From positions 89,530 through 133,802 of the forward strand of contig WVYQ01000023.1 in the NCBI GenBank assembly GCA_011772865.1: a stretch of 44,273 nucleotides of DNA. Direction: 5' to 3'. The position numbers and the translations under genes were made by a program. Shown here in pieces: positions 34,541 to 43,232 of this stretch. The stretch is from Woeseiaceae bacterium (GTDB lineage Bacteria; Pseudomonadota; Gammaproteobacteria; Steroidobacterales; Woeseiaceae). The notes beneath the pieces are model-generated. The model saw nothing but the letters and a program-made list of their open reading frames with translations. It did no database searches and was not told where the DNA came from. Every line of letters begins with the position of its first letter. Position 1 is the stretch's first letter.

Positions 34541-36316
34541 ATGATTTACAACGCACCCATTCAGGACATGCTCTTTCTCATCCGCGACTGGATCGGTATC
34601 GACCGCCTTAATGCCTTGCCCGGTTACGAGGAAGTCGACCTCGACTTGATCGAAGCCGTCCTCGAGGAGGCGGGAAAATTCGCCAGCACCGAGTTGCTGG
34701 CGATCAACCGCGAGGGCGACGAGCATGGCGCCACGTTTGACGACGGCAACGTCACGACACCCCCTGGCTTCAAAGAGGCCTATAAACAATTCATCGAGGC
34801 CGGCTGGACCAGCATCGACGCCAACCCTGACCACGGCGGCCAGGGTCTGCCGAAAACACTGCAAGGCCTGATCGACGAGATCCTCGGCGCAACCAATGTT
34901 GCATTCAAGCTGTATACCGAGCTGAGTCGCGGTGCTTACCACTGCCTGGCCCACTCCGCGTCCGAGGAGATTTGCGACAAGTACCTGCCGAATCTCGTCG
35001 AGGGTGTATGGTCCGGGACAATGTGCCTCACCGAGCCTCATTGCGGCACCGACCTCGGTCTTTTGAAGACAAAGGCCACTCCGGCGGGCGATGGCACGTA
35101 CAAGCTAAGTGGCGAGAAGATCTTCATAACGTCGGGTGACCATGACCTGACTGAAAACATCCTGCACCTCGTGATCGCGCGCGTGGATGGCGCGCCGGCC
35201 GGGACGCGGGGTATCAGCCTCTTCCTGGTGCCGAAGTTTCTCGTTAATGACGATGGCTCGCTTGGTGAGCGCAACACCGTGCAGACCGCGTCGATCGAGC
35301 ACAAGATGGGTATCAAGGCATCCGCGACCTGTTCGCTGGTATTCAATGATGCGACGGGCTACATGATCGGCGAAGAAAACCGCGGCCTCGCGGCTATGTT
35401 CAAGATGATGAACCTGGAACGCATTACGGTCGGCCTGCAGGGCCTGGGGTTGTCTGATATCGCGCTGCAGAATGCGCTCGACTACGCGCATGAGCGCCGG
35501 CAAAGCAAAGCACCGGCGCCGCGCCCCGAAGAAGGGGCTGCAGCGGATCCGATCGTCTATCAGCCCGAAATGAAGCGCCAGCTCCTGACCATACGTTCCC
35601 AGGTCGAGGGCGCACGCGCGCTCTCGGTGTTCGCCGGCCTCAATATCGACATCATGGAGAAATCTCCCGACGCCGAGACTGCCGCCGTTGCGGAGAGTAC
35701 GGTTGCCCTGTTGACGCCGATCATCAAGGCCTATTTCAGCGACCTCGGCATGAGCAGCACGCTGTCGGCACAGCAGATCTATGGCGGCCATGGCTATGTC
35801 CGCGAACACGGCATGGAGCAACTGGTCCGCGATTGCCGTATTGCCCCGATCTACGAAGGCACCAACGAAGTCCAGGCCCTCGATCTCGTGTCGCGCAAGA
35901 TCACCGGCCGCATGACGGAATTCGCAAACCAGTTTCTCGATGGCTGGCTGACAGTCCTCGACGAGTATGCGGATGGCAGCCACGGTGACATCGCCGGCGC
36001 AGCGCGCCTGGGGCTGAATCACCTCATCGAAGCGACGCAGTGGGTGCAGTCGAAAGCCGAGGCCGGAGACGATGCCGCGATGCGCGGCTGCGCAACGCAG
36101 TATCTGCGACTGTTCGCCCTTGCGTTCATCGGCTGCCTGTGGGCGCAGATCGTTGACTCGATCGCGGACAATGAAGGCGAGTTTTATGACGTCAAACGCA
36201 AGGTCGCGAGCTTCTATATGCAGCAGGTGCTGCCGGAGACCGCTTTCCTGCTCGACGTGATCGTGAACGGATCGGATGCGCTTGGCGATTTCGAGGTTGC
36301 CGACTTCGCCGTCTAG
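34541..36316 (+). CDS. Acyl-CoA dehydrogenase, long form with C-terminal extension (DmdC-like)
   Basis: 591 residues, about 200 longer than classical acyl-CoA dehydrogenases. The beginning (MIYNAPIQDMLFLI) and the C-terminal domain match the subfamily that includes 3-methylmercaptopropionyl-CoA dehydrogenase DmdC and other FadE-like enzymes. FAD/substrate segments: MCLTEPHCGTDLGLLKTKA, KIFITSGDHDLTENI, ERITVGLQGLGLSDIALQNA, QQIYGGHGYVREHGMEQLVR, and IYEGTNEVQ carrying the catalytic Glu. It introduces a double bond into an acyl-CoA. Last gene of the metA operon, six bases after the fusion gene. DmdC versus general acyl-CoA dehydrogenase cannot be resolved without a tree. Confidence 0.88.
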   Translation: MIYNAPIQDMLFLIRDWIGIDRLNALPGYEEVDLDLIEAVLEEAGKFASTELLAINREGDEHGATFDDGNVTTPPGFKEAYKQFIEAGWTSIDANPDHGGQGLPKTLQGLIDEILGATNVAFKLYTELSRGAYHCLAHSASEEICDKYLPNLVEGVWSGTMCLTEPHCGTDLGLLKTKATPAGDGTYKLSGEKIFITSGDHDLTENILHLVIARVDGAPAGTRGISLFLVPKFLVNDDGSLGERNTVQTASIEHKMGIKASATCSLVFNDATGYMIGEENRGLAAMFKMMNLERITVGLQGLGLSDIALQNALDYAHERRQSKAPAPRPEEGAAADPIVYQPEMKRQLLTIRSQVEGARALSVFAGLNIDIMEKSPDAETAAVAESTVALLTPIIKAYFSDLGMSSTLSAQQIYGGHGYVREHGMEQLVRDCRIAPIYEGTNEVQALDLVSRKITGRMTEFANQFLDGWLTVLDEYADGSHGDIAGAARLGLNHLIEATQWVQSKAEAGDDAAMRGCATQYLRLFALAFIGCLWAQIVDSIADNEGEFYDVKRKVASFYMQQVLPETAFLLDVIVNGSDALGDFEVADFAV

Positions 36317-37473
36317 GCTTTCATCTCGTCGGGAATCTTCACCTGGGGCCTGAACCAAGGCGCCTCGCATACGACGGCGCGCCGATCCCCGGCCGGGGAA
36401 TCGGCAACAAGTTCTGTTCCGATCGACGCCAGTGCTGCCGGCACGTTGGCCCAACCAATATTGCGATCGAGCCGTGGCGAGTGTGCGCAGCGCGTCACAT
36501 GACCGATTTTTTCGCCATCGACGGTGACGTCCCAGAACTCTTCATTGGGCACTTCGAGTGGCGGGCCGTCGATCTCGATGCCGACGAGCCGGCGGGATGG
36601 CCCCTCGTTCGCAATTTTCTGCAGCGCCGCCTTGCCAATAAAGTCGCCGGCCTGATCAAAGTCCACAAAGCGGTCCATACCAATCACATAGGGGCTGTCT
36701 TCGAGCGTGATATCCGATACATACGACAACAGGCCTCCCTCGATACTTCTTATCGTCGACGGGGCCGCCGGCCGAATGCCGTAGGATTGGCCGGCAGCAA
36801 TGACGCGCTCCCACAACTCATCGCCGTATCGGCTGTCCCGCAAATACAGCTCGTAGCCGAGCTCCCCGCTCCAACCGGTTCGGGAAACAACCAGTGGAAT
36901 TCCATCCAGATCGGTCTCTTGCAGCCAGTAGTACTTCATATGCACGGGCCAGTCACCGAACAGGTCGCGCGCCACGAGCGGCGACTTGGGTCCTTGCAAC
37001 TGCAAGGGCGATACGTCGGGCTCACGGACATGTACATCAAGACCGCTGTTGACGGCGATGCCCATGGCCCACCACAACACATCACCGTCACCTGGCGACA
37101 ACCAGAACAGGTTCTCCTCGATTCGCAGCAGGACCGCGTCGTTGACGATGCCGCCATCCTGGTTGGTCAGCGGCAGGTACTGGCATTGCCCGACCGCGCA
37201 CTTCGACATGTCGCGCGGCGTCAGGAACTGGACGAATTCGAATGCATCGGGTCCGGCGATCTCGACCTGGCGCTGGCACGCGACATCCCAGAGCGTGACG
37301 TCGTTGACGAGGCTCCAGTAGTCACGAACATTGTCGCCGTAGGACGCCGGCAGAAATGTGTGGTTATAGATCGTGAATGCTGTCGCACCATAGCGCAGCG
37401 TCGCATCGAAAAATGGCGATTTGCGGACACGCGGCCCGATCGACAGGAGAGGCGGGTTCTTCGTCTCAGTCAT
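36313..37473 (-). CDS. DmdA-like, GcvT/AMT-family tetrahydrofolate methyltransferase (candidate DMSP demethylase)
   Basis: 386 residues. Close in layout to DMSP demethylase DmdA, which moves a methyl from DMSP to tetrahydrofolate: AFTIYNHTFLP, LWDVACQRQVEI, FVQFLTPRDMSK, GQCQYLPLTNQDGGIVNDAV, LQLQGPKSPLVARDL, SRTGWSGELGYELYL, EGGLLSYVSDITLE and the final FIGKAAL. Several of these are specific to the DmdA branch rather than GcvT. Non-DMSP relatives exist, so substrate remains a hypothesis; catalytic residues were not checked against a structure. ATG at 37473 chosen at MTETKNPP; upstream residues are unlike the family. Stop shares CTAG with the DmdC-like gene. Confidence 0.82.
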   Translation of the reverse strand: MTETKNPPLLSIGPRVRKSPFFDATLRYGATAFTIYNHTFLPASYGDNVRDYWSLVNDVTLWDVACQRQVEIAGPDAFEFVQFLTPRDMSKCAVGQCQYLPLTNQDGGIVNDAVLLRIEENLFWLSPGDGDVLWWAMGIAVNSGLDVHVREPDVSPLQLQGPKSPLVARDLFGDWPVHMKYYWLQETDLDGIPLVVSRTGWSGELGYELYLRDSRYGDELWERVIAAGQSYGIRPAAPSTIRSIEGGLLSYVSDITLEDSPYVIGMDRFVDFDQAGDFIGKAALQKIANEGPSRRLVGIEIDGPPLEVPNEEFWDVTVDGEKIGHVTRCAHSPRLDRNIGWANVPAALASIGTELVADSPAGDRRAVVCEAPWFRPQVKIPDEMKA

Positions 37474-37573
37474 GCGCGCCGATAGTACGTGACCGGATTT
37501 GGTCCAGCAATCCACTGTCTCGCCAATTCGTCCTGTGCGAGAATCGCCCAGAATTCACGGAGGGTGACTGGTG

Positions 37574-38428
37574 ATGCGTGAGCTCAACGAAAGCGAACGA
37601 TCGGCACTGCTCGATGCAGTGCGCAAATCCTACATGGAGATCTTCCCGACGCCGACGATCGAATCGAAAATCGACATTCTCGAGCCGGGCTCGTACATCG
37701 CCGTCACCTGTTCGCCAAGCAAGGGCGTCGAAGAGACGCTCGACATGTCGGAACGCCTTGCCGACAGAGGTTTCAGGGTCATTCCGCACATCGCCGCGCG
37801 TATGGTGCGCGACAAGGCACATCTCAGGAAAATCATCGGCCGCATCAACAAGATGTCGATCGTGAGTATCTTCGTTCCTGGCGGCGATGCGGACAACCCT
37901 GTCGGCACGTATCACAAGGCATTCGACCTGCTGCGCGATCTCGCCGACATCGAACACCGATTTATAGAGATCGGTATCGGCGCTCATCCGGAGGGACATC
38001 CGGTCGCGAGCGATGAAGAACTGGTCGAACAACTCCTCGCCAAGCAAGAGTATGCGAACTACCTTGTCACCCAGATGTGTTTCGACGCGGAGCGTATCGA
38101 TGCCTGGTTGCGCGAGATCCGGAATCGTGGTGTACACCTAGATGCGTGGCTCGGTATGCCCGGGGCGGCAGACCGCAGCGCATTGATCAAGACTTCGTTG
38201 CGAATCGGCGTTGGCGATTCTGTGCGTTTCCTGAAACGGCAAGGCCAAAGGGCCGCTCACCTGATGGCTGCGCCGGAGTATGTGCCCGATGCGCTGCAAT
38301 ACGCCCTGGCACCTGTGATCGCAGACCCGACGCTGAAGGTCTCCGGGCAGCATGTATTTTGCTTCAACCTGATCGAGCGCGCCGAACGCTGGCGGCACGA
38401 CTTCATAATGCGACTCGAAGGGCTCTAG
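37574..38428 (+). CDS. Methylenetetrahydrofolate reductase-like protein (MetF family)
   Basis: About 284 residues, a TIM-barrel protein of the MTHFR family. Segments: DILEPGSYIAVTCSPSKGVEETLD, cut as needed, GFRVIPHIAARMVRDKAHL, SIFVPGGDADNPVGTYHKAFDLL, FIEIGIGAHPEGHP, YLVTQMCFDAERIDAWL and LGMPGAADRSALI. Typical MTHFR shows TALRGD where this has VPGGDADNP, so it is a divergent member. The enzyme interconverts 5-methyl- and 5,10-methylene-THF. Divergent from the DmdA-like gene across 100 bases, it fits the oxidation of the methyl-THF made by a demethylase. GGAGGG precedes; a GTG one codon earlier is possible. Confidence 0.83.
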   Translation: MRELNESERSALLDAVRKSYMEIFPTPTIESKIDILEPGSYIAVTCSPSKGVEETLDMSERLADRGFRVIPHIAARMVRDKAHLRKIIGRINKMSIVSIFVPGGDADNPVGTYHKAFDLLRDLADIEHRFIEIGIGAHPEGHPVASDEELVEQLLAKQEYANYLVTQMCFDAERIDAWLREIRNRGVHLDAWLGMPGAADRSALIKTSLRIGVGDSVRFLKRQGQRAAHLMAAPEYVPDALQYALAPVIADPTLKVSGQHVFCFNLIERAERWRHDFIMRLEGL

Positions 38429-38480
38429 TTCGTGGTTTACTCTAGGGCCCTCTGTTCCCCCGGCTCGGAGGCATAAGACA

Positions 38481-39209
38481 ATGACATCGAGGAACCCGCT
38501 ATTCGTTTGCGCGGCCGTAATGCTTTTGGCCTCGACGGGTGCATCAGGCAAGCTCGCCGAAGGATTCGACGACGCACTTGTAGCTCCCGAGCGACCCGCT
38601 GGCGACAAAGACCGGGACGAGAACAGGCACCCCCGGGAAGTGCTCGAATTCGGCGGAATCGGCGCCGGAATGACCGTGCTGGATGTTGCCGCAGGTTCGG
38701 GCTGGTACACCGAAGTGCTGTCGGCGGCAGTCGGGCCCGAAGGTCACGTAATCGCTCACAATTCCGTTCAGCGCCGGGCACGCGTGGAAGAAGCGATGAC
38801 GGCCAGGGCCGATCGGCTGGGCAATGTCACGCCACTGTATGCCGAAACCGGTGCTGTGGGTCTGGACGCAGAAGCCGACGCCGCACTCACGGCGCTCAAC
38901 CTGCACGACTATGCCAGCCGCGGAACCGATGCGTTGCAGGCCTTCTTGACCGACATTTACGCCGCGCTCAGACCGGGCGGTGTATTCATCGTCATCGATC
39001 ACGAGGGCAGCGCGGGCAATGACAATAGCGCGCTGCATCGCATGGAGCTCTCCGCTGCCAGGGCGGCGCTCGAGGAAGCCGGGTTTGTGGTCGAAGCCGC
39101 ATCGGACATCCTCGACAACCCGGATGACGACCACTCGCTGCACATGCGCGACGAATCGCTGGGGCGAAACACGGACCGTTTCCTGATTCGTGCCCGGAAG
39201 CCCGAGTAA
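38481..39209 (+). CDS. Exported SAM-methyltransferase-like protein
   Basis: 242 residues. Signal peptide (LFVCAAVMLLASTGASGK), then a class I SAM methyltransferase fold: motif I TVLDVAAGSGWYTEVLSAAVG, EGHVIAHNS, ADAALTALNLHDYASRG and LRPGGVFIVIDHEGSAGN. It resembles the predicted methyltransferases of the COG4798 type, which also carry signal peptides. Export is puzzling since SAM is cytoplasmic; it may bind another ligand or be inactive. GGAGG lies eight bases before the ATG. Fifty-two bases from the MTHFR-like gene. Confidence 0.8.
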   Translation: MTSRNPLFVCAAVMLLASTGASGKLAEGFDDALVAPERPAGDKDRDENRHPREVLEFGGIGAGMTVLDVAAGSGWYTEVLSAAVGPEGHVIAHNSVQRRARVEEAMTARADRLGNVTPLYAETGAVGLDAEADAALTALNLHDYASRGTDALQAFLTDIYAALRPGGVFIVIDHEGSAGNDNSALHRMELSAARAALEEAGFVVEAASDILDNPDDDHSLHMRDESLGRNTDRFLIRARKPE

Positions 39210-39228
39210 GGGAGCAGAATCCGGCTGT

Positions 39229-39246
39229 GACTGAAATTATTCAGTC
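39229..39246. promoter_or_regulatory. 18-base inverted repeat before the DUF4159 gene
   Basis: GACTGAA, loop ATTA, TTCAGTC. It lies 22 bases before the DUF4159 start and 20 bases after the methyltransferase stop. It may be a weak terminator or an operator; no T-run follows. Confidence 0.4.
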
Positions 39247-39267
39247 GGCGCAGGGTCTGTATTATTC

Positions 39268-40074
39268 ATGAACCCGAAGCGCAGGCCACAGATGCCCGAT
39301 TTCGCCCGAAAACTGCTCGTCACTGGGTGCATTGCCGTTGCCGGCGCGGCCGGGCTCGCCTTTGCCCAGGGTGACTTCAGGACTGTCACGGTCGACGAGC
39401 GCGAGGAGCCGGGCGAATTCCAGTTTGTCCGGCTGGCCTATTCGGGCAACCGCTATGCCCAGGCGGGCTATCGCGGCGAGGCGTGGCGCACTGACTGGCC
39501 CGAGGCCGAGCATCATTTCCTCAAGGGAATCAACAGGCTGACCACGGTGGACGCGGCCGACCAGGGCCGCGTCCTGATTCCGCTGGACAGCAATATCTAC
39601 GATTACCCGTGGATCTATGCGGTCGAGGTCGGCTACTGGTACCTCAACGTCCAGGAAGCTGCACGACTGCGCGATTACCTGCTGCGCGGCGGGTTCCTGA
39701 TGGTCGATGATTTTCACGGCACGTTCGAATGGGCCGCCTTCAAGGCTTCGATGGACAGGGTCTTTCCGGACCGCCCGATTGTCGACATCCCGGAGGATGA
39801 CGAAGCCTTTCACGTGCTGTACGACCTCGACCAGCGCATCCAGATTCCGTCGCGCATGTACATCTACTCCGGAGTGACTTACGAACGCGACGGCTATACG
39901 CCCTACTGGCGAGGAATCTACGATGACGAAGGCCGCCTGATGGTGGCCATCAATCACAATATGGACATCGGCGATGCCTGGGAGCATGCGGACTGGCCCG
40001 ACTACCCCGAGAACATGACCGCCCTGGCCTACCGTTTCGGCGTCAATTATCTCATCTATGCGATGACTCACTGA
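39268..40074 (+). CDS. DUF4159 exported protein
   Basis: 268 residues. Signal sequence (LLVTGCIAVAGAAGLAFAQG) and a DUF4159 domain: FQFVRLAYSGNRYAQAGYRG, WRTDWPEAEHHFLKGINRLT, LDSNIYDYPWIYAVEVGYWY, RLRDYLLRGGFLMVDDFHGTFEW and the C-terminal RFGVNYLIYAMTH. The fold is glutamine-amidotransferase-like and the genes usually sit with MoxR/VWA clusters. No ribosome site precedes the ATG at 39268; ATG at 39292 gives an equally good signal peptide and would suit a TATTAT -10 at 39260. First gene of a four-gene cluster running off the right edge. Confidence 0.85.
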   Translation: MNPKRRPQMPDFARKLLVTGCIAVAGAAGLAFAQGDFRTVTVDEREEPGEFQFVRLAYSGNRYAQAGYRGEAWRTDWPEAEHHFLKGINRLTTVDAADQGRVLIPLDSNIYDYPWIYAVEVGYWYLNVQEAARLRDYLLRGGFLMVDDFHGTFEWAAFKASMDRVFPDRPIVDIPEDDEAFHVLYDLDQRIQIPSRMYIYSGVTYERDGYTPYWRGIYDDEGRLMVAINHNMDIGDAWEHADWPDYPENMTALAYRFGVNYLIYAMTH

Positions 40075-40092
40075 CAGGGACGCCGCTCAGCA

Positions 40093-42324
40093 TTGTTCGA
40101 GTTCTTATTTAAATATTCCCGCCAGGAATTTGCCCGTAGCGAACTCGTTTTTACGGCCGAGTGGCCACCGTGGATGCTCGCCATTCTTGCCGTTGTTGCC
40201 GCGGGCGGAATCACCTATATCCTGGTCCGGCGGTTCCGGACTGCGAGCATCCCGCAACTGCTGGTTGTCTGGGTGCTGCAGCTCGCCATGGTCGCTGTCG
40301 TGCTGGTCGTGTTGCTGCAACCTGCGCTGAAGACCGAGCAACTCAAACCCGGCGAAAACACGATTGCGCTTGTCGTCGACAAATCGGAAAGCATGGCCTA
40401 CGGCGACTCGACATCGAGATTCGACCGGGCTATCGCCGCACTGGGTGATGTGATGTCGGGCGATACGACCGGTGTTACGGCACAGAGGTATACATTGTCC
40501 GGCAGTGAATCACGCACCGAGAGTTTTGCGGACGAGACGCCTGACGGTGCGGTGACGTCGATCGCGAACTCGCTCGTCGGCATCATCGATGGCGCCCGCG
40601 CGCAGTCGCTCGCTGCCGTTATCCTCGCGTCGGATGGCATCGACACGACCGGCGGTCTCTCGGCGGAGGAACTGGCCGAGATCGCGGCATTCGGGGTGCC
40701 GGTACACACGATTGGCATTGGTCGGGACCGCGTACCCGAGGACCTCGAGCTTGCGCAGGTCATTGCGCCGCAAAGAGCCCTTCCCGACAGCACCGTAGCC
40801 ACGCGTGTGGCAATAAGGCATGACCGCGAAGGCGAGGCTCGCGTGCGCGTATACGACGGCGACAATCTGCTTGCGACCGAGGCGGTCACCCTGCTGGCCA
40901 ACGCGACGACAACGACAGCGCGGATCGAGATCGATCTGCGCGATGCCGGCTACCACCAGCTGCAGTTCAGCGTCGACGGCATCGACACGGAACCCGAGCT
41001 GCGGAACAACGAGCGTTCCGTCCTCGTCAGAGTCGAGCAACAGCAGTTCAACGTGCTGTATTTCGAGGGCGAGCCCCGCTGGGAATACAAGTTCCTGCGG
41101 CGCGCGCTGGATCCTGAAGGCGACATTCGTCTCGCAACGCTGCTGCGGGTCAGTCCCAACAAGTTCTACCGGCAGGGCCTCGAATCGGCCGACGAACTCG
41201 AAGAGGGTTTTCCGGCGACACGCGACGAGCTGTTCGCTTACGATGCCCTGATCATCGGCAGCGTCGAGGCCGCGTCGCTGACCAGTGAGCAGCTGGAAAT
41301 CGTGCGCGAATTTGTGAGCGAGCGCGGTGGCAGCCTGCTTATGCTGGCCGGTCCCAACGGTCTCGGTAACGGTGGCTGGGGACAGTCCGCGATCGCCGAC
41401 CTGCTGCCGGCCAGGTTGCCCTCGTCGGGCGTGGACACGTTTGCGCGCGTCAAATCGAATGTTCGATTGACGATCCAGGGCGCCGATGCAGAGATGCTGC
41501 GACTCGCCGAAACACCGGCGCAAAACGTGGAGGCCTGGCGCCAACTCCCCGAAATCGCCGACTACCAGGCCCTGGGCAGCCTCAAACCCGCTGCGGTCAG
41601 TCTGCTCGACGTCGTCACGGATTCGGGTAGCCAGCCATTACTGGTTACCCAGCCGTTCGGGCGCGGCCATGTGTACATACTCGCCACGGGCGGCACCTGG
41701 CGCTGGCAGATGAGCATGCCGCTCGAGGACCAGAGCCACGAGACGTTCTGGAAACAATTCATGCGCGCACTCGTCTCGAGCGCGCCAGAGGGCGTTTCCC
41801 TGGCAGCGGACGCCGGTCACGGTGAGTCCGGGATTCGGCTGCGCGCCGAATTTCGCGACGACGCTTTCCGTCCCATGGACGACATCAGCGTGTCGGCCGT
41901 CATCTCCCATGAAGACGGCGAATCCTTCACTGTGGCCCTGCCCCCGAGCCCGGACGCTGCCGGCGTGTTCATCGCCGACGTATCACTCGGCGCCTCGGGC
42001 AGCTGGTTTTTCGAAGCCATCGCCGAACGCAATGGCGAAGTAGCGCATGTGGCCAGGGCAAGTGCGTATTCGGAGTCCGGACAGTCCGAGTATTTCAACC
42101 TGCGTCGCAACGCAGCTCTGCTCAGGCGCTTGTCGGATGCCACCGGGGGTCGTTACTTCGAACCCGAGGATATGAGCGAGCTGCCCGACCTGTTGCGATA
42201 CTCGAGCGTCGGCATCACGGAACAGATACTGCGCCCGGTCTGGGACGCGCCGATCGTATTTGTGTTTCTCTTGTCCCTGAAATTCGGCGAATGGTTGTTG
42301 CGCCGCCGCTGGAGGACGATTTGA
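40093..42324 (+). CDS. Membrane protein with VWA (MIDAS) and glutamine-amidotransferase-like domains
   Basis: 743 residues. Two N-terminal helices (WMLAILAVVAAGGITYILV; LLVVWVLQLAMVAVVLVVLL), then a VWA domain with MIDAS VVDKSESM (Asp96, Ser98, Ser100). A class I glutamine-amidotransferase-like domain follows (YDALIIGSVEAASL, LLMLAGPNGLGNGGW) without an evident catalytic Cys, then beta-rich domains and a C-terminal helix. Such proteins accompany BatA/BatB-like and DUF4159 genes and are thought to act in envelope stress or protein-complex assembly. The TTG start lacks an ideal ribosome site, but the next Met falls inside the first helix region. Confidence 0.83.
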   Translation: MFEFLFKYSRQEFARSELVFTAEWPPWMLAILAVVAAGGITYILVRRFRTASIPQLLVVWVLQLAMVAVVLVVLLQPALKTEQLKPGENTIALVVDKSESMAYGDSTSRFDRAIAALGDVMSGDTTGVTAQRYTLSGSESRTESFADETPDGAVTSIANSLVGIIDGARAQSLAAVILASDGIDTTGGLSAEELAEIAAFGVPVHTIGIGRDRVPEDLELAQVIAPQRALPDSTVATRVAIRHDREGEARVRVYDGDNLLATEAVTLLANATTTTARIEIDLRDAGYHQLQFSVDGIDTEPELRNNERSVLVRVEQQQFNVLYFEGEPRWEYKFLRRALDPEGDIRLATLLRVSPNKFYRQGLESADELEEGFPATRDELFAYDALIIGSVEAASLTSEQLEIVREFVSERGGSLLMLAGPNGLGNGGWGQSAIADLLPARLPSSGVDTFARVKSNVRLTIQGADAEMLRLAETPAQNVEAWRQLPEIADYQALGSLKPAAVSLLDVVTDSGSQPLLVTQPFGRGHVYILATGGTWRWQMSMPLEDQSHETFWKQFMRALVSSAPEGVSLAADAGHGESGIRLRAEFRDDAFRPMDDISVSAVISHEDGESFTVALPPSPDAAGVFIADVSLGASGSWFFEAIAERNGEVAHVARASAYSESGQSEYFNLRRNAALLRRLSDATGGRYFEPEDMSELPDLLRYSSVGITEQILRPVWDAPIVFVFLLSLKFGEWLLRRRWRTI

Positions 42325-43232
42325 GATCGACGAATTGCGTGCTGACCGCCCTGATGCTGCTGCCAGCCGCCGCAGTGGCGGAGTTGCACGTACTGATCGT
42401 CGAGGGTATACCCGGTGAGGCCGTGTACGAAACTCAGTTCGACCAGCAGGTCGAAGCCGTGCACACGGCGGCGCGTTCGGTGACCGATGATAATCATATT
42501 TACTTGTTGCGCATGGTCGAGTCGACGCGCAATGCTGTACTCGAACGGCTCTCGGCACTGCAGCGCGAGCTGTCGCCGGATGACCAGCTTGCCATCTTTC
42601 TGATCGGTCACGGCAGCTACGACGACTACGAGTACAAGTTCAATATCGAAGGGCCCGACCTGACCGGCGAGGATCTTGCCGCCGCTCTCGAGGACATCGC
42701 CGCCGGAAATCAGCTCATCGTCAATACCAGTAGCGCGAGTGGCGCAACTGCGGATCTCCTGGTCGGCGACGACCGCATTCTCGTGCTCGCCACCCGCAGT
42801 GGAACGGAGCGACATGCGACACGGTTCGGAGGCTACTTCGCAGCGGCGTTGTCGGACGCGAGCGCGGACATCGACAAGAACGACCTCATCACGGTTCGCG
42901 AGGCTTTCGATTTCGCCGAACGCAGGGTTGGCGACTACTTCGAGCGCAATGACCAGCTCGCAACCGAGCATCCACGCCTGGAGGGCGAACGTTCGGAACG
43001 ACTCGCGCTTGCCCGCCTCGGCGGGGCGCGCCCCGCCGTCGTCGATACTGCACTCGCCGCAATGATCGCGGAGCGCGATGCCCTTTCTGCCGACATCGAT
43101 GCATTGCGGCTCGGCCGTGAAGACATGGACGCCAACGAATACCAGTCACAGCTGCTGCAGAAGATGCTCGAACTGGCGCGTATCGAAGACGCGATCGAAG
43201 CGCGGGAAGCGGAGCTCGGTACAGATGACTGA
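42321..43232 (+). CDS. Exported caspase-like (C13/C14 fold) protein lacking the catalytic cysteine
   Basis: 303 residues. TTG start overlaps the previous stop (TTGA) and follows GGAGG by five bases; it gives a signal peptide (ALMLLPAAAVAEL). The core fits a caspase-haemoglobinase fold: LAIFLIGHGSYDDYEYKFNI carries the expected His97, followed by LIVNTSSASGAT where DxCxSG is normal, so the nucleophile position is Ser138. ILVLATRSGTERHATRFGGYFAAAL continues the fold. The C-terminal quarter is a coiled coil. Either a pseudo-protease or a serine variant. Alternative starts upstream are inside the VWA gene. Confidence 0.7.
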   Translation: MRSTNCVLTALMLLPAAAVAELHVLIVEGIPGEAVYETQFDQQVEAVHTAARSVTDDNHIYLLRMVESTRNAVLERLSALQRELSPDDQLAIFLIGHGSYDDYEYKFNIEGPDLTGEDLAAALEDIAAGNQLIVNTSSASGATADLLVGDDRILVLATRSGTERHATRFGGYFAAALSDASADIDKNDLITVREAFDFAERRVGDYFERNDQLATEHPRLEGERSERLALARLGGARPAVVDTALAAMIAERDALSADIDALRLGREDMDANEYQSQLLQKMLELARIEDAIEAREAELGTDD

